NCBI GenBank assembly: GCA_947487165.1
Contig: CANKWX010000002.1
Location: forward strand, 1 to 64,000
Origin: Burkholderiales bacterium
GTDB taxonomy: Bacteria > Pseudomonadota > Gammaproteobacteria > Burkholderiales > Burkholderiaceae_E
DNA: 64,000 nucleotides
Direction: 5' to 3'
Each line of letters opens with the position of its first letter. The first letter of the stretch is position 1. The translations under genes were made by a program, and so were the position numbers. Below are positions 17,282 to 26,810 of the stretch, piece after piece. Under the pieces are notes generated by a model, which saw nothing but the letters and a program-made list of their open reading frames with translations, ran no database searches and had not been told where the DNA came from.

Positions 17282-19832
17282 TGGCCTCAAACCACAGGAG
17301 ACTGAGGGCAGCCGCCGCAACGGTCAGCATCAGCAAGCCGGGCGATGGCCGTTCGAACGAGAACAAGCGACTGACCTGACCGACACCAAGAACGATCGCC
17401 AGCCAGGCGACGGTGGCCACCGCGATCCATCCGAAGGCGGCATTGCTTGAGACGCGCCCGGGCAGCGCGATTCGGCTCCAGTGACGATTCGCGAAAATCA
17501 GCGCCAGGTTCGAGAGCACCATCGCCGCGAAAGTGGTGGCACGAGCCACATCGTCCGATCCCGACCATCCGCGCGCCAGCGCAAACACGCCCAGCAAGAT
17601 CATCAGCAAGCCGATGCCCTGCCACAGCCCTCTTACCAGCACTTGTCTGTCGAAAAGACGCGCAGTGGCCCGGCGGGGCGGCCTGGTCATGGCGTCGGCC
17701 TCGAGCGGCTCGGCCTCGAAGACCACCGAGCACGCCGGATCGATGATCAGTTGCAAAAACAGGATGTGCACCGGCATCAGCAGCATCGGCCATCCGAACA
17801 TCAGTGGCAGGATCGACAGGCCCACGATCGGCACATGGGCCGCCACCAGAAAAGCAATCGCCTTGCGCAGATTGGCAAAGACCCGGCGCCCATAACGCAC
17901 TGCGGTGACCAGCGATCCGAAGTCGTCGTTCAGCAGCACCAGCGCCGCCGCCTCACGGGCCACATCTGTACCGCGCGCCCCCATGGCCACGCCAATATCG
18001 GCAGCCTTGAGCGCCGGCGCATCATTGACGCCATCGCCGGTCATGGCCACCACCTCACCGCGCGCCCGAAAGGCCTGCACCAGTCGCAGTTTCTGCTCAG
18101 GCAGCACCCGACAGAACACCTGCGTGACGGCCAGTTTCCGATCAAGCTCGGCATCGCTGAGCGTCGAGAGTTCAGCCCCGGTGATAACGCCATCGTTACT
18201 GCTCAAACCCGCCTGCCTGGCGATCGCCAATGCGGTCGCCGGATGATCGCCGGTGATCATCACCACCCTGATGCCCGCCGCCATGCAGCTTGCAATCGCC
18301 GCCGGCACATCGCTGCGCAACGGATCTTCGAAAGCGATCAGCCCCAGAAATTCGAAGGCGAAATCATGCTGCTCAGCTGGCAATTCGGCCGCCTCGAATC
18401 GCGCCAGCGCCACGCCAAGAACCCTCAGCCCATCCGCCGCCAGCGATTCGACCTGATGCATCAACCCATCGTGCTGGTCGCGACTGAGATGACACAGATC
18501 AGCAATCGCCTCAGGCGCGCCCTTGGCCGCGATCAGGCGGTCGCGACGATCAGGCGATTGCCAGACGCGCGACATCGCCAGCATCTCGCGCGTCAACGGG
18601 TAGTCGTCGATCAGAGACCAGTCGCCATGCAGGTGTTCGGTCCCGGCGAGCAGACTGCGACCGCTGTCACCGATCGCCGACTCCATCGGGTCAAAGGCTT
18701 GCCGGTGACTCGCCAGCACCGCAAATTCGAGCACTTCGTGCAGCGTCTCCGGAAGCGGCAATGCTGCATCGGTCAGGCAGTCGTAGCTTGCCTGCGGCGC
18801 CCAGATCCGCCGCAACGCCATCCGATTAGTGGTCAGCGTGCCGGTCTTGTCGACACACAGCACTGTGGTGGCGCCCAGCAGCTCAACCGCCGGGATGCTG
18901 CGGGCAAGCACTTTTTCGCGAGCCAGTCGCCAGGCACCCAGACCCAGAAACAGGGTGAGCACCACCGGCAGTTCTTCGGGCAGCAAGGCCATGGCCAGGG
19001 TCAGCCCGGCCAGCAGGCCATTGAGCCAGTCACCCGATGACAGCCCATAGGCCAGCGTGAGCGCTGCGGCCAGCATCATGCCGACAGCCGCCACCTGTTT
19101 GACGATGGTGCCGGTCTCGCGCTGAATCGGCGTGCTTTGCGGCCCAAGTGTTGCCAATGATTGGCCGATCAGACCGAGCGCGCTGCGAGTGCCGGTTGCA
19201 ATCACCCTGCCCCGTGCGCTGCCACGGGTGACCAGCGTGCCGGCAAAGACGCCAAAGGCCATGCCCCGATCGGGCTGCAATCGTTTATCGAGATCGCATT
19301 CCGTGGCCATTGCAGCCCGCTTGTCGATCGGCATCGACTCGCCGGTCAGCATCGATTCATCGACGCTCAGATTCGAGGCCTGCAGTAACACCATGTCGGC
19401 AGACACCCGATCGCCTTCGGCCAGCAAAACAAGGTCGCCACAGACCAGTTCACGCTGGGCCAGCCGCACCGCAATGCCATCGCGAAGCACCAATGCCTGG
19501 GGTGTCGACAACACGCGCAAAGCGTCGAGTGATCGTTCAGTACGTCGCTGCTGCACGAAGGTGATGGCCATGACCACGAACACGAAGCCCAGCAGCATCA
19601 GCGCTTCATGGACATCGCCGAGCAGCATGTAGATCGCACCACAGGCAACCAGCAGCATGAACATCGGTTCGGTGCCAATGTCGCGTATCAGCCGCAGCAC
19701 GCCTTTTCGCTGCGAGACCGGCAACTCGTTCGCGCCATCGCGAGCAAGGCGCGCCTGCGCGCAAGGCGTGCTCAATCCTTGCGCTTGCTCAGCTGCGTCA
19801 GCGTCCCCGCAAACCTCAGATGCCGCGGTCAT
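17256..19832 (-). CDS. cation-translocating P-type ATPase (P2/Ca2+-type)
   Basis: Membrane pump that exports a cation using ATP. The 858-residue protein has the N-terminal cation-ATPase domain, an actuator with LTGES, the phosphorylation motif DKTGTLT with the acceptor Asp at residue 328, the hinge MTGDGVNDAPALKAADIG, and a C-terminal set of membrane helices. TM4 has the PEELPVVL motif, which in this class is associated with Ca2+/Mn2+-like or Na+ pumps rather than heavy-metal pumps, and no N-terminal CxxC metal-binding domain is present. Ion specificity is therefore only tentatively Ca2+. A cation diffusion facilitator gene lies 36 bases downstream of its start side, giving a local pair of cation exporters. 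Confidence 0.93.
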   Translation of the reverse strand: MTAASEVCGDADAAEQAQGLSTPCAQARLARDGANELPVSQRKGVLRLIRDIGTEPMFMLLVACGAIYMLLGDVHEALMLLGFVFVVMAITFVQQRRTERSLDALRVLSTPQALVLRDGIAVRLAQRELVCGDLVLLAEGDRVSADMVLLQASNLSVDESMLTGESMPIDKRAAMATECDLDKRLQPDRGMAFGVFAGTLVTRGSARGRVIATGTRSALGLIGQSLATLGPQSTPIQRETGTIVKQVAAVGMMLAAALTLAYGLSSGDWLNGLLAGLTLAMALLPEELPVVLTLFLGLGAWRLAREKVLARSIPAVELLGATTVLCVDKTGTLTTNRMALRRIWAPQASYDCLTDAALPLPETLHEVLEFAVLASHRQAFDPMESAIGDSGRSLLAGTEHLHGDWSLIDDYPLTREMLAMSRVWQSPDRRDRLIAAKGAPEAIADLCHLSRDQHDGLMHQVESLAADGLRVLGVALARFEAAELPAEQHDFAFEFLGLIAFEDPLRSDVPAAIASCMAAGIRVVMITGDHPATALAIARQAGLSSNDGVITGAELSTLSDAELDRKLAVTQVFCRVLPEQKLRLVQAFRARGEVVAMTGDGVNDAPALKAADIGVAMGARGTDVAREAAALVLLNDDFGSLVTAVRYGRRVFANLRKAIAFLVAAHVPIVGLSILPLMFGWPMLLMPVHILFLQLIIDPACSVVFEAEPLEADAMTRPPRRATARLFDRQVLVRGLWQGIGLLMILLGVFALARGWSGSDDVARATTFAAMVLSNLALIFANRHWSRIALPGRVSSNAAFGWIAVATVAWLAIVLGVGQVSRLFSFERPSPGLLMLTVAAAALSLLWFEAIKWRTRGG

Positions 19833-19868
19833 CGGGGCTCAGCCGCTGAGCATCAACCGATACCGCGA

Positions 19869-20825
19869 TCAGGGCGCAGCGCTGATGCCGCCCGGATGAT
19901 CGAGATCGGGCGCACGCCAGGGATCGACATGAGTCATCAGATTAAGCACCCGATGGCGCTGCAAGACCCGCCGACGAGCCTCGACCGCGATATCGTGACC
20001 GGCCTCGACCGTCAGGGTGGCGTCGACCTCGATGTGCGCATCGACCATGATCATGTCTCCCATCTTGCGTGTGTGCACGTCATGGACCCTTTTCACTCCA
20101 GGCGTCTCGGACAGCGTTTGCCGGATCGCCTCGACTTCCTTGTCATCCACCGCACGGTCCATCAGATCGTGCAAAGCGTCATAAGCAAAGCTCCAACCCA
20201 TCCTGGCAACCATGAAGCCCACGATCAGTGCAGCAATCGGGTCGAGAATCGGATGACCGGCCAGGTTGCCGATGATGCCGAGTCCGACCACCAGCGAGGA
20301 GGCGGCATCAGAGCGTGCATGCCAGGCATTGGCCACGAGCATGCTTGATTTGACACGTTTGGCGACAGAAAGCATGTAGCGAAACAGGAGTTCCTTGGCG
20401 AGGAGCGCACCGCCTGCGACATACAGGGCGACGATATGCACCTCCTGGATGGACTCGGGCACGGCCAGCTTGTGCATGGCCGACCACACCATCCCGATAC
20501 CGACTGCAAGCAGAATTCCGCCCAGTACCAGCGACGCCGCCGTCTCGAATCGCTGATGCCCATAGGGATGATCTGCGTCGGCATCCTTGCTGGCATGACG
20601 ACCCGCAAACAGCACCACGAAATCCGAAACCAGATCGGACAGCGAATGCACGCCGTCGGCCACCAGGCCCTGGGACCCGGAGATCAAACCGATCGAAATC
20701 TGCAGCGCGGTCAATACGATGTTCACCACCACACTGACCCAGGTGCTGCGCGACGCTGCTGCTGTACGCGCCTGCAGCGTCTGCGCGCTCTCCTCGCTAT
20801 CGCCGGGAATATCGGTGAAGTTCAT
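19869..20825 (-). CDS. cation diffusion facilitator family transporter
   Basis: Proton-coupled divalent metal exporter of the inner membrane (Zn2+, Fe2+, Co2+, Ni2+ or Mn2+ class; substrate unknown). I start it at ATG 20825 (MNFTDIPGDSEESAQ), giving 318 residues with six helices. The metal-site motifs are LVADGVHSLSDLVSDFVV in TM2 and ANAWHARSDAASSLVV in TM5, i.e. the HxxxD/DxxxD-type tetrahedral site. The C-terminal cytoplasmic domain has VHDVHTRKMGDMIMVDAHIEVD. The frame stays open upstream to 21338, but that part is antisense to the next genes and has no family similarity. It precedes the P-type ATPase gene on the same strand and may be cotranscribed with it. Confidence 0.92.
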   Translation of the reverse strand: MNFTDIPGDSEESAQTLQARTAAASRSTWVSVVVNIVLTALQISIGLISGSQGLVADGVHSLSDLVSDFVVLFAGRHASKDADADHPYGHQRFETAASLVLGGILLAVGIGMVWSAMHKLAVPESIQEVHIVALYVAGGALLAKELLFRYMLSVAKRVKSSMLVANAWHARSDAASSLVVGLGIIGNLAGHPILDPIAALIVGFMVARMGWSFAYDALHDLMDRAVDDKEVEAIRQTLSETPGVKRVHDVHTRKMGDMIMVDAHIEVDATLTVEAGHDIAVEARRRVLQRHRVLNLMTHVDPWRAPDLDHPGGISAAP

Positions 20826-20996
20826 GGGGTCTGCCTGATAATGTTGGCCGCAGCGGCGAAAAAGGGCGGTTCTCAGGCGCACCTCGCGCCCACGCGGCAG
20901 ATTACAGCGTCCCGGGTTGCCATCGGGTGACCGCGCCCAATGCCGACTCGACAATCCCGACGAATCAACCGACACCAGACAAGGCCCAACCGAGCG

Positions 20997-21320
20997 ATGA
21001 CGCCCCCGGACATCAACCTGACCGAGTGGATCGGCTATATCGCTGCCACGCTGACCACCTCGTCCTTCGTGCCGCAAGCGCTGCTGATCCTGCGAACCCG
21101 CAATGTCATCGGCATCTCGGTCGGCATGTACTGGACTTTCACGCTCGGGGTGGCCTTGTGGCTGGTCTATGGATGGCAAATGCGGGCCTGGCCGCTGATC
21201 ATTGCCAACACGATCACGTTTGCACTGGCCGCAACGATTCTGATCACGAAGCTGACCGTCGATCGAAATGCCCGCCTCGCGCAAAAGCAGCGCGACGCGC
21301 GAAAAAAAGGCTCCGCTTGA
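20997..21320 (+). CDS. SemiSWEET-family sugar transporter (PQ-loop)
   Basis: Small 107-residue membrane protein with three predicted helices, the unit size of bacterial SemiSWEETs, which dimerise to move sugars down a gradient. The PQ motif is in TM1 (SSFVPQALLIL) and a WLVYGW segment is in TM2. The chosen start MTPPDINLTEWIGYIAATL has GAGCG just upstream; ATG 20940 would add an unrelated basic extension. The stop codon overlaps or abuts the next gene (possible TTG at 21317), so translation may be coupled to the betaine-type transporter gene. Substrate is unknown. Confidence 0.85.
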   Translation: MTPPDINLTEWIGYIAATLTTSSFVPQALLILRTRNVIGISVGMYWTFTLGVALWLVYGWQMRAWPLIIANTITFALAATILITKLTVDRNARLAQKQRDARKKGSA

Positions 21321-21328
21321 TTGCGCTG

Positions 21329-22924
21329 ATGTCGCCATCGGGTGGCGGGCGCCTGGGTCGGGCCTGCACTCATCTGCTTCTTGCGCTTGCCTTGCTGATG
21401 CCAGGCAGCCGCCTGTTGGCGGCCGATCCTGTCAAGGTCGGCTCCAAGCGCTTCACCGAGAGCTATCTGCTCGGCGAGCTGGTCACTCAGTCCTTGCGCA
21501 CCTCGGGCACACCAGCCGAGCACCGGCAAGGCCTGGGCAACACCGGCATCCTCGAGCAGGCCCTCACGACCGGCGCCATCGATGTCTATCCCGAATACAC
21601 CGGCACGATCGTGCGCGAGTTACTCAAGCGCAATCGCCCCGAAGATGCGACAGCCACCCTGGAACAGATCAACCGATGGCTCGCACCCCGCGGGCTCAAG
21701 GCAAGCGTTCCGCTTGGTTTCAACAACACCTATGCAATCGCGATGCGCGAGGCGGATGCCGCGCGGCTGGGCATCGATTCGCTGTCAGGCCTCGCAAAGC
21801 TGCCGACATCGGCAAGCGCAAGCCTTCGTCTGGGGCTGTCCCACGAGTTTCTGGTTCGGGCTGACGGCTGGCCTGGTCTCAAAAAAGCCTACGGTCTGCA
21901 AATCAGTGCCGGCAGCGGAATCGACCATGGACTGGCCTACAAGGCCCTCGCCGATGGCCAGCTCGACATCATCGATGTCTACAGCACCGATGCTCAGATC
22001 GGCCGCCTCAAGCTGCGGGTCCTGCGCGATGATCTCGGCTACTTTCCCCGCTATGACGCCGTCCTGCTGATGCGCGACACGCTCGATGACCGCGTGCTGC
22101 AAGCCAGGCTCGCAGGCCGCTTCGATGAAGCGACGATGAGATCATTGAACGCCGAAGTCGAGCTTGATCGGCGCAGCTTCGAAGAGGTGTCGCGTGGCTG
22201 GCTGGCTCTGGGCGCGTCAACACCCCGAATGGTTGGCAGTTCGATCAGCGGCGATGACGGACCTGGTGCATTCGATCGATTCGTCTCGCGCCTTCTTGCC
22301 CCCGATCTTGGTCGGCTGCTTGGCCAGCATCTGCTGCTCGTCTTCGGATCGCTGGCGATCGCCGCTGTCATCGGCATACCGCTCGGTGTACTGGCCTGTC
22401 GCCGACCTTCGCTCAGCAGCCCCATCATGGCGCTGACAGGCCTGTTGCAGACCATCCCATCGCTTGCACTGCTCGCTTTTCTGATTGCACTGCTCGGGTC
22501 AATCGGCTTTGTGCCGGCACTCATCGCACTGTCGGCCTATGCATTGCTGCCGATCGTGCGCAACACGCATGCCGGACTGCTATCGGTCGCACCAGGACTG
22601 ATCGAAGCCGGCAGCGCACTGGGCCTGCGCCGCCCCCGGATCCTCCAGAAAATCGAACTGCCGCTGGCCGCACCGATGGTGCTTGCTGGCCTGAAGACGG
22701 CGGCTGTCATCAATGTCGGCACCGCTACCGTGGCGGCCTTTGTGGGGGCTGGCGGTCTGGGCGAGCGCATCGTCTCCGGCCTTGCAGTCAGCGACACGAC
22801 TCAGATGCTTGCCGGCGCGGTACCGGCGGCCTTGCTGGCGATTACCATGCAAGCGGCGTTCGACGCGGCTGAACGACTGATGCGCCCGCGATATTCCGCA
22901 AAGCCCACCACGCCATCGGCCTGA
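21329..22924 (+). CDS. fused substrate-binding protein/permease, glycine betaine/choline (OpuC/YehZ-like) ABC transporter
   Basis: 531-residue fusion. After a signal peptide (residues 1-31, ending LLAADP) comes an OpuAC-type binding domain (about 33-290; KVGSKRFTESYLLGELV, DVYPEYTGTI, the VLMRD-like end), as in YehZ/OpuCC. From about residue 325 a BPD-type permease follows, with TIPSLALLAFLIALLG, the EAA-loop EAGSALGLRR and GAGGLGERI. It should bind betaine, choline or a related quaternary amine and move it inward, but no ATPase gene is adjacent. The start is ATG 21329; TTG 21317, with AAAAAAGG upstream and overlapping the SemiSWEET stop, is an alternative. The binding-domain-first order is unusual compared with permease-first fusions. 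Confidence 0.88.
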   Translation: MSPSGGGRLGRACTHLLLALALLMPGSRLLAADPVKVGSKRFTESYLLGELVTQSLRTSGTPAEHRQGLGNTGILEQALTTGAIDVYPEYTGTIVRELLKRNRPEDATATLEQINRWLAPRGLKASVPLGFNNTYAIAMREADAARLGIDSLSGLAKLPTSASASLRLGLSHEFLVRADGWPGLKKAYGLQISAGSGIDHGLAYKALADGQLDIIDVYSTDAQIGRLKLRVLRDDLGYFPRYDAVLLMRDTLDDRVLQARLAGRFDEATMRSLNAEVELDRRSFEEVSRGWLALGASTPRMVGSSISGDDGPGAFDRFVSRLLAPDLGRLLGQHLLLVFGSLAIAAVIGIPLGVLACRRPSLSSPIMALTGLLQTIPSLALLAFLIALLGSIGFVPALIALSAYALLPIVRNTHAGLLSVAPGLIEAGSALGLRRPRILQKIELPLAAPMVLAGLKTAAVINVGTATVAAFVGAGGLGERIVSGLAVSDTTQMLAGAVPAALLAITMQAAFDAAERLMRPRYSAKPTTPSA

Positions 22925-22973
22925 GCGCACCTCGCGTCTCAGACTTATCGAGGGGCGCCCTGCGGCGCGCGGC

Positions 22974-23282
22974 TCACACCCCGGACAGGATATGCACCAC
23001 TCGGTTGGCAATATGCGGGCGCGACTTCGCCGCATAGCTCGCCATATGAGGGGCTGCACCGTGTGCCTTGAGTGCTTCCAGGCTCGCCCATTTTTCAATC
23101 ACGATAAAAGTGTCCGGCCCGGCAGGTGTCTGAACCGGCAAGCCCGGCTCAGCATCAACGACCGCACCGTACTCGATACATCCATCTTCAGCCAGCACCT
23201 TGGGCACATTGGCCTGAAACGCCTGCAACACGATCTCGCGTTCGCCTGGTTTGGCAGTGATGATGGCAAGGACGTGAATCAT
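22974..23282 (-). CDS. ABM-domain monooxygenase-like protein (putative quinol monooxygenase)
   Basis: 102-residue protein with a single antibiotic-biosynthesis-monooxygenase fold. It starts MIHVLAIITAKPGEREIVLQAF, with the central GCIEYGAVVDAE strand and FIVIEKWASLEALKAH, the pattern of YgiN/LsrG-like proteins. Such proteins oxidise quinols or small ligands, or act as isomerases; the substrate cannot be told. The start codon overlaps the stop of the GMC oxidoreductase by 4 bases (ATGA), so the two are translationally coupled and probably serve one pathway. Confidence 0.88.
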   Translation of the reverse strand: MIHVLAIITAKPGEREIVLQAFQANVPKVLAEDGCIEYGAVVDAEPGLPVQTPAGPDTFIVIEKWASLEALKAHGAAPHMASYAAKSRPHIANRVVHILSGV

Positions 23283-24937
23283 GAATGAATCTCCTGGGGT
23301 GAACGGCTCGGTGCCGTGTGTGAGTGGGAAGAAGCCTGATCGTGGGCCGCCAGCAGCAGCGATGCGCCCTTCTCGGCAATCATGAAGGTCGGCGCGTTGG
23401 TGTTCGACGAGGTCACAGACGGCATGACCGAGGCGTCGATGACGCGCAGTCGATCCACGCCGCGCACCCGCAACTGTTCATCGACCACCGAGGCCGAATC
23501 GACGCCCATGCGGCAGCTCGAGGTCGGATGAAACACGGTGCCGCCCTTCATCCGGGCATGCTGCCAGAGATCTGCTGGCGTCCTGAATTCAGGTCCCGGT
23601 AGGGTCTCGGTATCCCAGAGCGCTCGAAAGGCCGGCTGCCGATAGATGTCACGAACCATTTCCAGGCCGGCAACCATCACTTTGCGATCATGCTCTGCGC
23701 TGAAATAGCGCGGCTCGATGCGCGGCTGATCGAAAGGGTTGGTCGAGCGGATCGCGAGCCTGCCGCGCGAGTCAGGTCGGCATTGCGCGACCGAGACGCT
23801 GAAACCCGAGTAATTGTGCAAGGGCATGCCCGGCCGATCGACCGACAGCGGCATCACATTGAACTGAATATCGGCGCGACTGTCACGCGCCTGCGCCGTG
23901 CGGGCAAAACCGCCCACCTGTCCTGCGCCGACGGTCAGCGGCCCCCGATTGAGGAGCAGCCATTGCAGGCCCATCTTTGCCAGCCCATAAGGACTTCGGA
24001 CCTGATCATTGAGGGACATGCGCTGCTTCAGCCGCACGATCACACGCGCCTGATAATGGTCCTGCAGGTTTTCGCCGACCTCGGGCGAATCGGCCACCAC
24101 CGCGATACCGTGCTCGCGCAGCAGCGCTGCCGGGCCGATCCCTGACAACTGCAACAACTGCGGCGACTGCAATGCCCCAGCGCACAGAATCACCTCGCAC
24201 TGCGCACGTGCAGAGCTTGTCGCGCCTGCTTCAATCCACTCCACACCGATCGCGGTCTGTCCTTCAAACAGCACCCGCGAGACCTGTGCATTCATCACCA
24301 GAGTCAGTGTCGGATTGCTGAGCGCCGGCCGAAGAAAACAGCGCGCCGCTGACGAACGCCATCCGCCTTGAATCGACAGCTGATAGGCACCCACGCCATA
24401 GTCGGTCTCGGCGTTGAAATCGTGATTGCGGGGCAGACCGAATTGCTGCGCAGCCTGCAGCCAGGCATCGCAATAGGGATGGTCGTTACGCAGATCGCTC
24501 ACCCCCAGTTCGCCTGAGGCGCCATGGTAGTGACTCGCCCCGCCCGCGTAATTCTCGGAGCGCTTGAAAAATGGCAGCAGCGACTCGTAATCCCAACCGC
24601 GTGCGCCGGCAGCAACCCAGTCGGCATAGTCCTCACGCTGGCCGCGAATGTAGATCAGGCCATTGACCGATGAGGACCCGCCCAGCACCCGGCCTCGCGG
24701 CCAGACGATATTGCGGTCGCCCGATGCTTCGTCGGGTTCGGTGTCGAACTGGCGCGTGACCCTGGGATCGACCATGGTCTTGAAATAGCCCACGGGCAGG
24801 TGAATCCAAAAACTGCGATCGCGACCGCCCGCCTCGATCAACAGCACCCGATGGCCGGCTGCAGACAAGCGATTCGCCAGCAGGCAGCCGGCCGAGCCCG
24901 CACCGACCACGATGTAGTCATAAGCCGCCGACTTCAA
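23279..24937 (-). CDS. GMC-family FAD oxidoreductase (choline/alcohol dehydrogenase-like)
   Basis: 552-residue flavoenzyme oxidising an alcohol to an aldehyde. The FAD Rossmann motif is YIVVGAGSAGCLLANRL; the GMC signature 1 GRVLGGSSSVNGLIYIRG and signature 2 GALQSPQLLQLSGIG are intact. The catalytic His lies in FHPTSSCRMG, and the C-terminus reads DASVMPSVTSSNTNAPT. The start is a TTG at 24937 preceded by a strong AGAGGAGG site. Similarity covers both choline dehydrogenase (BetA) and alkanol dehydrogenase (AlkJ). A betaine-type transporter gene is near, but no betB is present, so I do not call it betA. Confidence 0.92.
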   Translation of the reverse strand: MKSAAYDYIVVGAGSAGCLLANRLSAAGHRVLLIEAGGRDRSFWIHLPVGYFKTMVDPRVTRQFDTEPDEASGDRNIVWPRGRVLGGSSSVNGLIYIRGQREDYADWVAAGARGWDYESLLPFFKRSENYAGGASHYHGASGELGVSDLRNDHPYCDAWLQAAQQFGLPRNHDFNAETDYGVGAYQLSIQGGWRSSAARCFLRPALSNPTLTLVMNAQVSRVLFEGQTAIGVEWIEAGATSSARAQCEVILCAGALQSPQLLQLSGIGPAALLREHGIAVVADSPEVGENLQDHYQARVIVRLKQRMSLNDQVRSPYGLAKMGLQWLLLNRGPLTVGAGQVGGFARTAQARDSRADIQFNVMPLSVDRPGMPLHNYSGFSVSVAQCRPDSRGRLAIRSTNPFDQPRIEPRYFSAEHDRKVMVAGLEMVRDIYRQPAFRALWDTETLPGPEFRTPADLWQHARMKGGTVFHPTSSCRMGVDSASVVDEQLRVRGVDRLRVIDASVMPSVTSSNTNAPTFMIAEKGASLLLAAHDQASSHSHTAPSRSPQEIHS

Positions 24938-25107
24938 AGGGCCTCCTCTGCCGATGCATCGCGCTTTGCCAACTTAAGATTCATCTCATTCATTCCTGAT
25001 ACGCCTGCTCGACCCGAATCAGGGTCCCCTGAACAATGACCAGTATCATGCCCAGCGAAAGCCGGTCAAATCCGGTATGCCATCACACATCGACGAGGCG
25101 GTAGACC

Positions 25108-25896
25108 ATGCAGCCACCAAGCCCGCCACTCGGTTCACCGCTGAGTGCCCACGACATCGCCGCTTACCGCCGTGACGGCATCATCGTCCCGAAAAGCGGA
25201 TTGACCGCTGAGCAGGTCGCAGGTCTTCAGAAAAAGCTCGATGACTTTCTCGCCGCACAAAACATCACTGACGCCGACTATGTGCCCGATATCATCGAGC
25301 GCGATTCGAGCTGGCTCGAGTATGCGGTGATGCCACAGATTCTCGACGCTGTGGCCCAACTGATCGGCGACGACATCATCGTCTGGGGCTCGGCGCTTTT
25401 TTGCAAGGCGGGCAAAGGCGGTCGCGCCACACCCTGGCATCAGGATGGGCACTACTGGCCGATTCGTCCGCTTGAAACCGTCACCGCCTGGATTGCAATC
25501 GATGATGTCAATATCGAGAACAGTTGCCTGAGGGTAATTCCGGGCTCGCATCGCGACCGCGTCAGCTATTCGCACGACACCGACAACAGCGACGCCATCA
25601 TCCTGAACCAGGTCCTCAAGCCCGAGCACCTGCAAAGCGCGCCGCCACGCGACATCGAACTCGCCCCCGGCATGTTCTCGATCCATGATGTCTATCTCAT
25701 TCACGGCGCCAACCCGAACAATTCGGGAAAGCGTCGCGCCGGGATGGTGTTTCGCTATATGCCAGCCAGCTCGTATTTCGACCGTGAGCTGGCGTCACGC
25801 CAGGTCCGCGACATGGGCGTGCTCGACTTGTCCCGGCGAAAACTGTTTCAGGTCCGCGGCAGCGATCGAAGCGGCAAGAACGACATTCATCGCTGA
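25108..25896 (+). CDS. phytanoyl-CoA dioxygenase (PhyH) family protein
   Basis: Predicted Fe(II)/2-oxoglutarate-dependent hydroxylase of 262 residues. The metal triad is visible as WHQDGHYW (His and Asp) and a distal His in VYLIHGANPNNS, followed by an Arg that would bind 2-oxoglutarate (KRRAGMVFRYMP). It starts at ATG 25108. A dehydrogenase of the 3-hydroxyisobutyrate family follows after 14 bases and an enolase-superfamily enzyme after that, so it probably opens a short catabolic operon for an unknown organic acid. It diverges from the GMC oxidoreductase gene. Confidence 0.9.
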   Translation: MQPPSPPLGSPLSAHDIAAYRRDGIIVPKSGLTAEQVAGLQKKLDDFLAAQNITDADYVPDIIERDSSWLEYAVMPQILDAVAQLIGDDIIVWGSALFCKAGKGGRATPWHQDGHYWPIRPLETVTAWIAIDDVNIENSCLRVIPGSHRDRVSYSHDTDNSDAIILNQVLKPEHLQSAPPRDIELAPGMFSIHDVYLIHGANPNNSGKRRAGMVFRYMPASSYFDRELASRQVRDMGVLDLSRRKLFQVRGSDRSGKNDIHR

Positions 25897-25910
25897 TCGC
25901 TCGACTCGAT

Positions 25911-26810
25911 ATGGCTGATATTGCGTTTTTCGGGCTCGGAGCGATGGGAACCCCGATCGCCACCAATCTGATCGAGGCCGGTAACAGGCTGTCGGTTTAC
26001 GACATTTCGGCGGCGGCCTGCGAGCGCATTGCGCAACTCGGTGCACGCGTCGGCACGACGCCTGCCGACACCGTACGCGGCTGCGACACCGTCATCACCC
26101 TGCTGCCGACCTCGATCGAGGTGCGAGAAACCGTTCTCGGGCCGCACGGCGCACTGTCTGCAGCCGGCCCCAATACGGTCTTCATCGACATGACCACCGG
26201 TTCACTCGCCGACTTCGTGCAGCTTCATGCCGACATCACCCGTCTGGGCATGACCCTGATCGACTCGCCGATTGCCCGTGGCCCCGACTATGCCGCCGCC
26301 CGGCAGGTGCTCTTTCTGGTGGGCGGCGAAGCGACCCAGATTGATCGCATCAGGCCGGTACTCGCGCCAGTCTGCGAAGAGGTGATTCATTGCGGCCCCA
26401 CGGGCAGCGCGCTGACCACCAAGATCATCAACAACTATCTGGCTTCAGTCAGCGTGGTGGCGAACGCCGAAGCGCTCGCGATGGCAAGCGCCGCCGGACT
26501 CGATCGCGATTTCCTTCGCAGCCTCTTCAAGCGCACGGTCGCAGGGCGTGGATCGCTCGAGACGGTTTACCCCGGCAAGGCGCTGTCGGGCGACTTTACG
26601 CCGGGGTTTTCTGCGCGCCTTGCGCGCAAGGACCTCCTTCTCGCGCAGGAACTCGGCGACGCTTACGGCATCCCACTGGCGACTGGCACAGCTGCCCGCG
26701 AGATGTTCGACCTGCAGGAGCGCACTGGGCGCATTGATCAGGACTGGACCGCTCTGCTCGACATTCTCGAGCGCCAGACAAGCGGAAAAAGCGGACGAAG
26801 CGGCCAATGA
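25911..26810 (+). CDS. NAD(P)-dependent beta-hydroxyacid dehydrogenase (HIBADH family)
   Basis: 299-residue enzyme oxidising a beta-hydroxyacid, or reducing the corresponding semialdehyde. The N-terminal Rossmann motif is FFGLGAMGTPIATNLIEAG, followed by the substrate strand IDSPIARGPDYAA and the catalytic-Lys helix GSALTTKIINNYLASV. Family members include tartronate semialdehyde reductase and 3-hydroxyisobutyrate dehydrogenase; the signature DAPVSGG is altered here to DSPIARG, so the substrate may differ. Its stop overlaps the next gene by 4 bases. Confidence 0.92.
   Translation: MADIAFFGLGAMGTPIATNLIEAGNRLSVYDISAAACERIAQLGARVGTTPADTVRGCDTVITLLPTSIEVRETVLGPHGALSAAGPNTVFIDMTTGSLADFVQLHADITRLGMTLIDSPIARGPDYAAARQVLFLVGGEATQIDRIRPVLAPVCEEVIHCGPTGSALTTKIINNYLASVSVVANAEALAMASAAGLDRDFLRSLFKRTVAGRGSLETVYPGKALSGDFTPGFSARLARKDLLLAQELGDAYGIPLATGTAAREMFDLQERTGRIDQDWTALLDILERQTSGKSGRSGQ

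Noticed and set aside
17481-19040. 519-codon rightward open frame inside the P-type ATPase gene
   Set aside because: Low-complexity Gln/Arg/His-rich peptide antisense to a clear ATPase; typical of high-GC mirror frames.
23279-24937. betA (choline dehydrogenase)
   Set aside because: GMC motifs are shared with alkanol dehydrogenases; no betB or betI is nearby.
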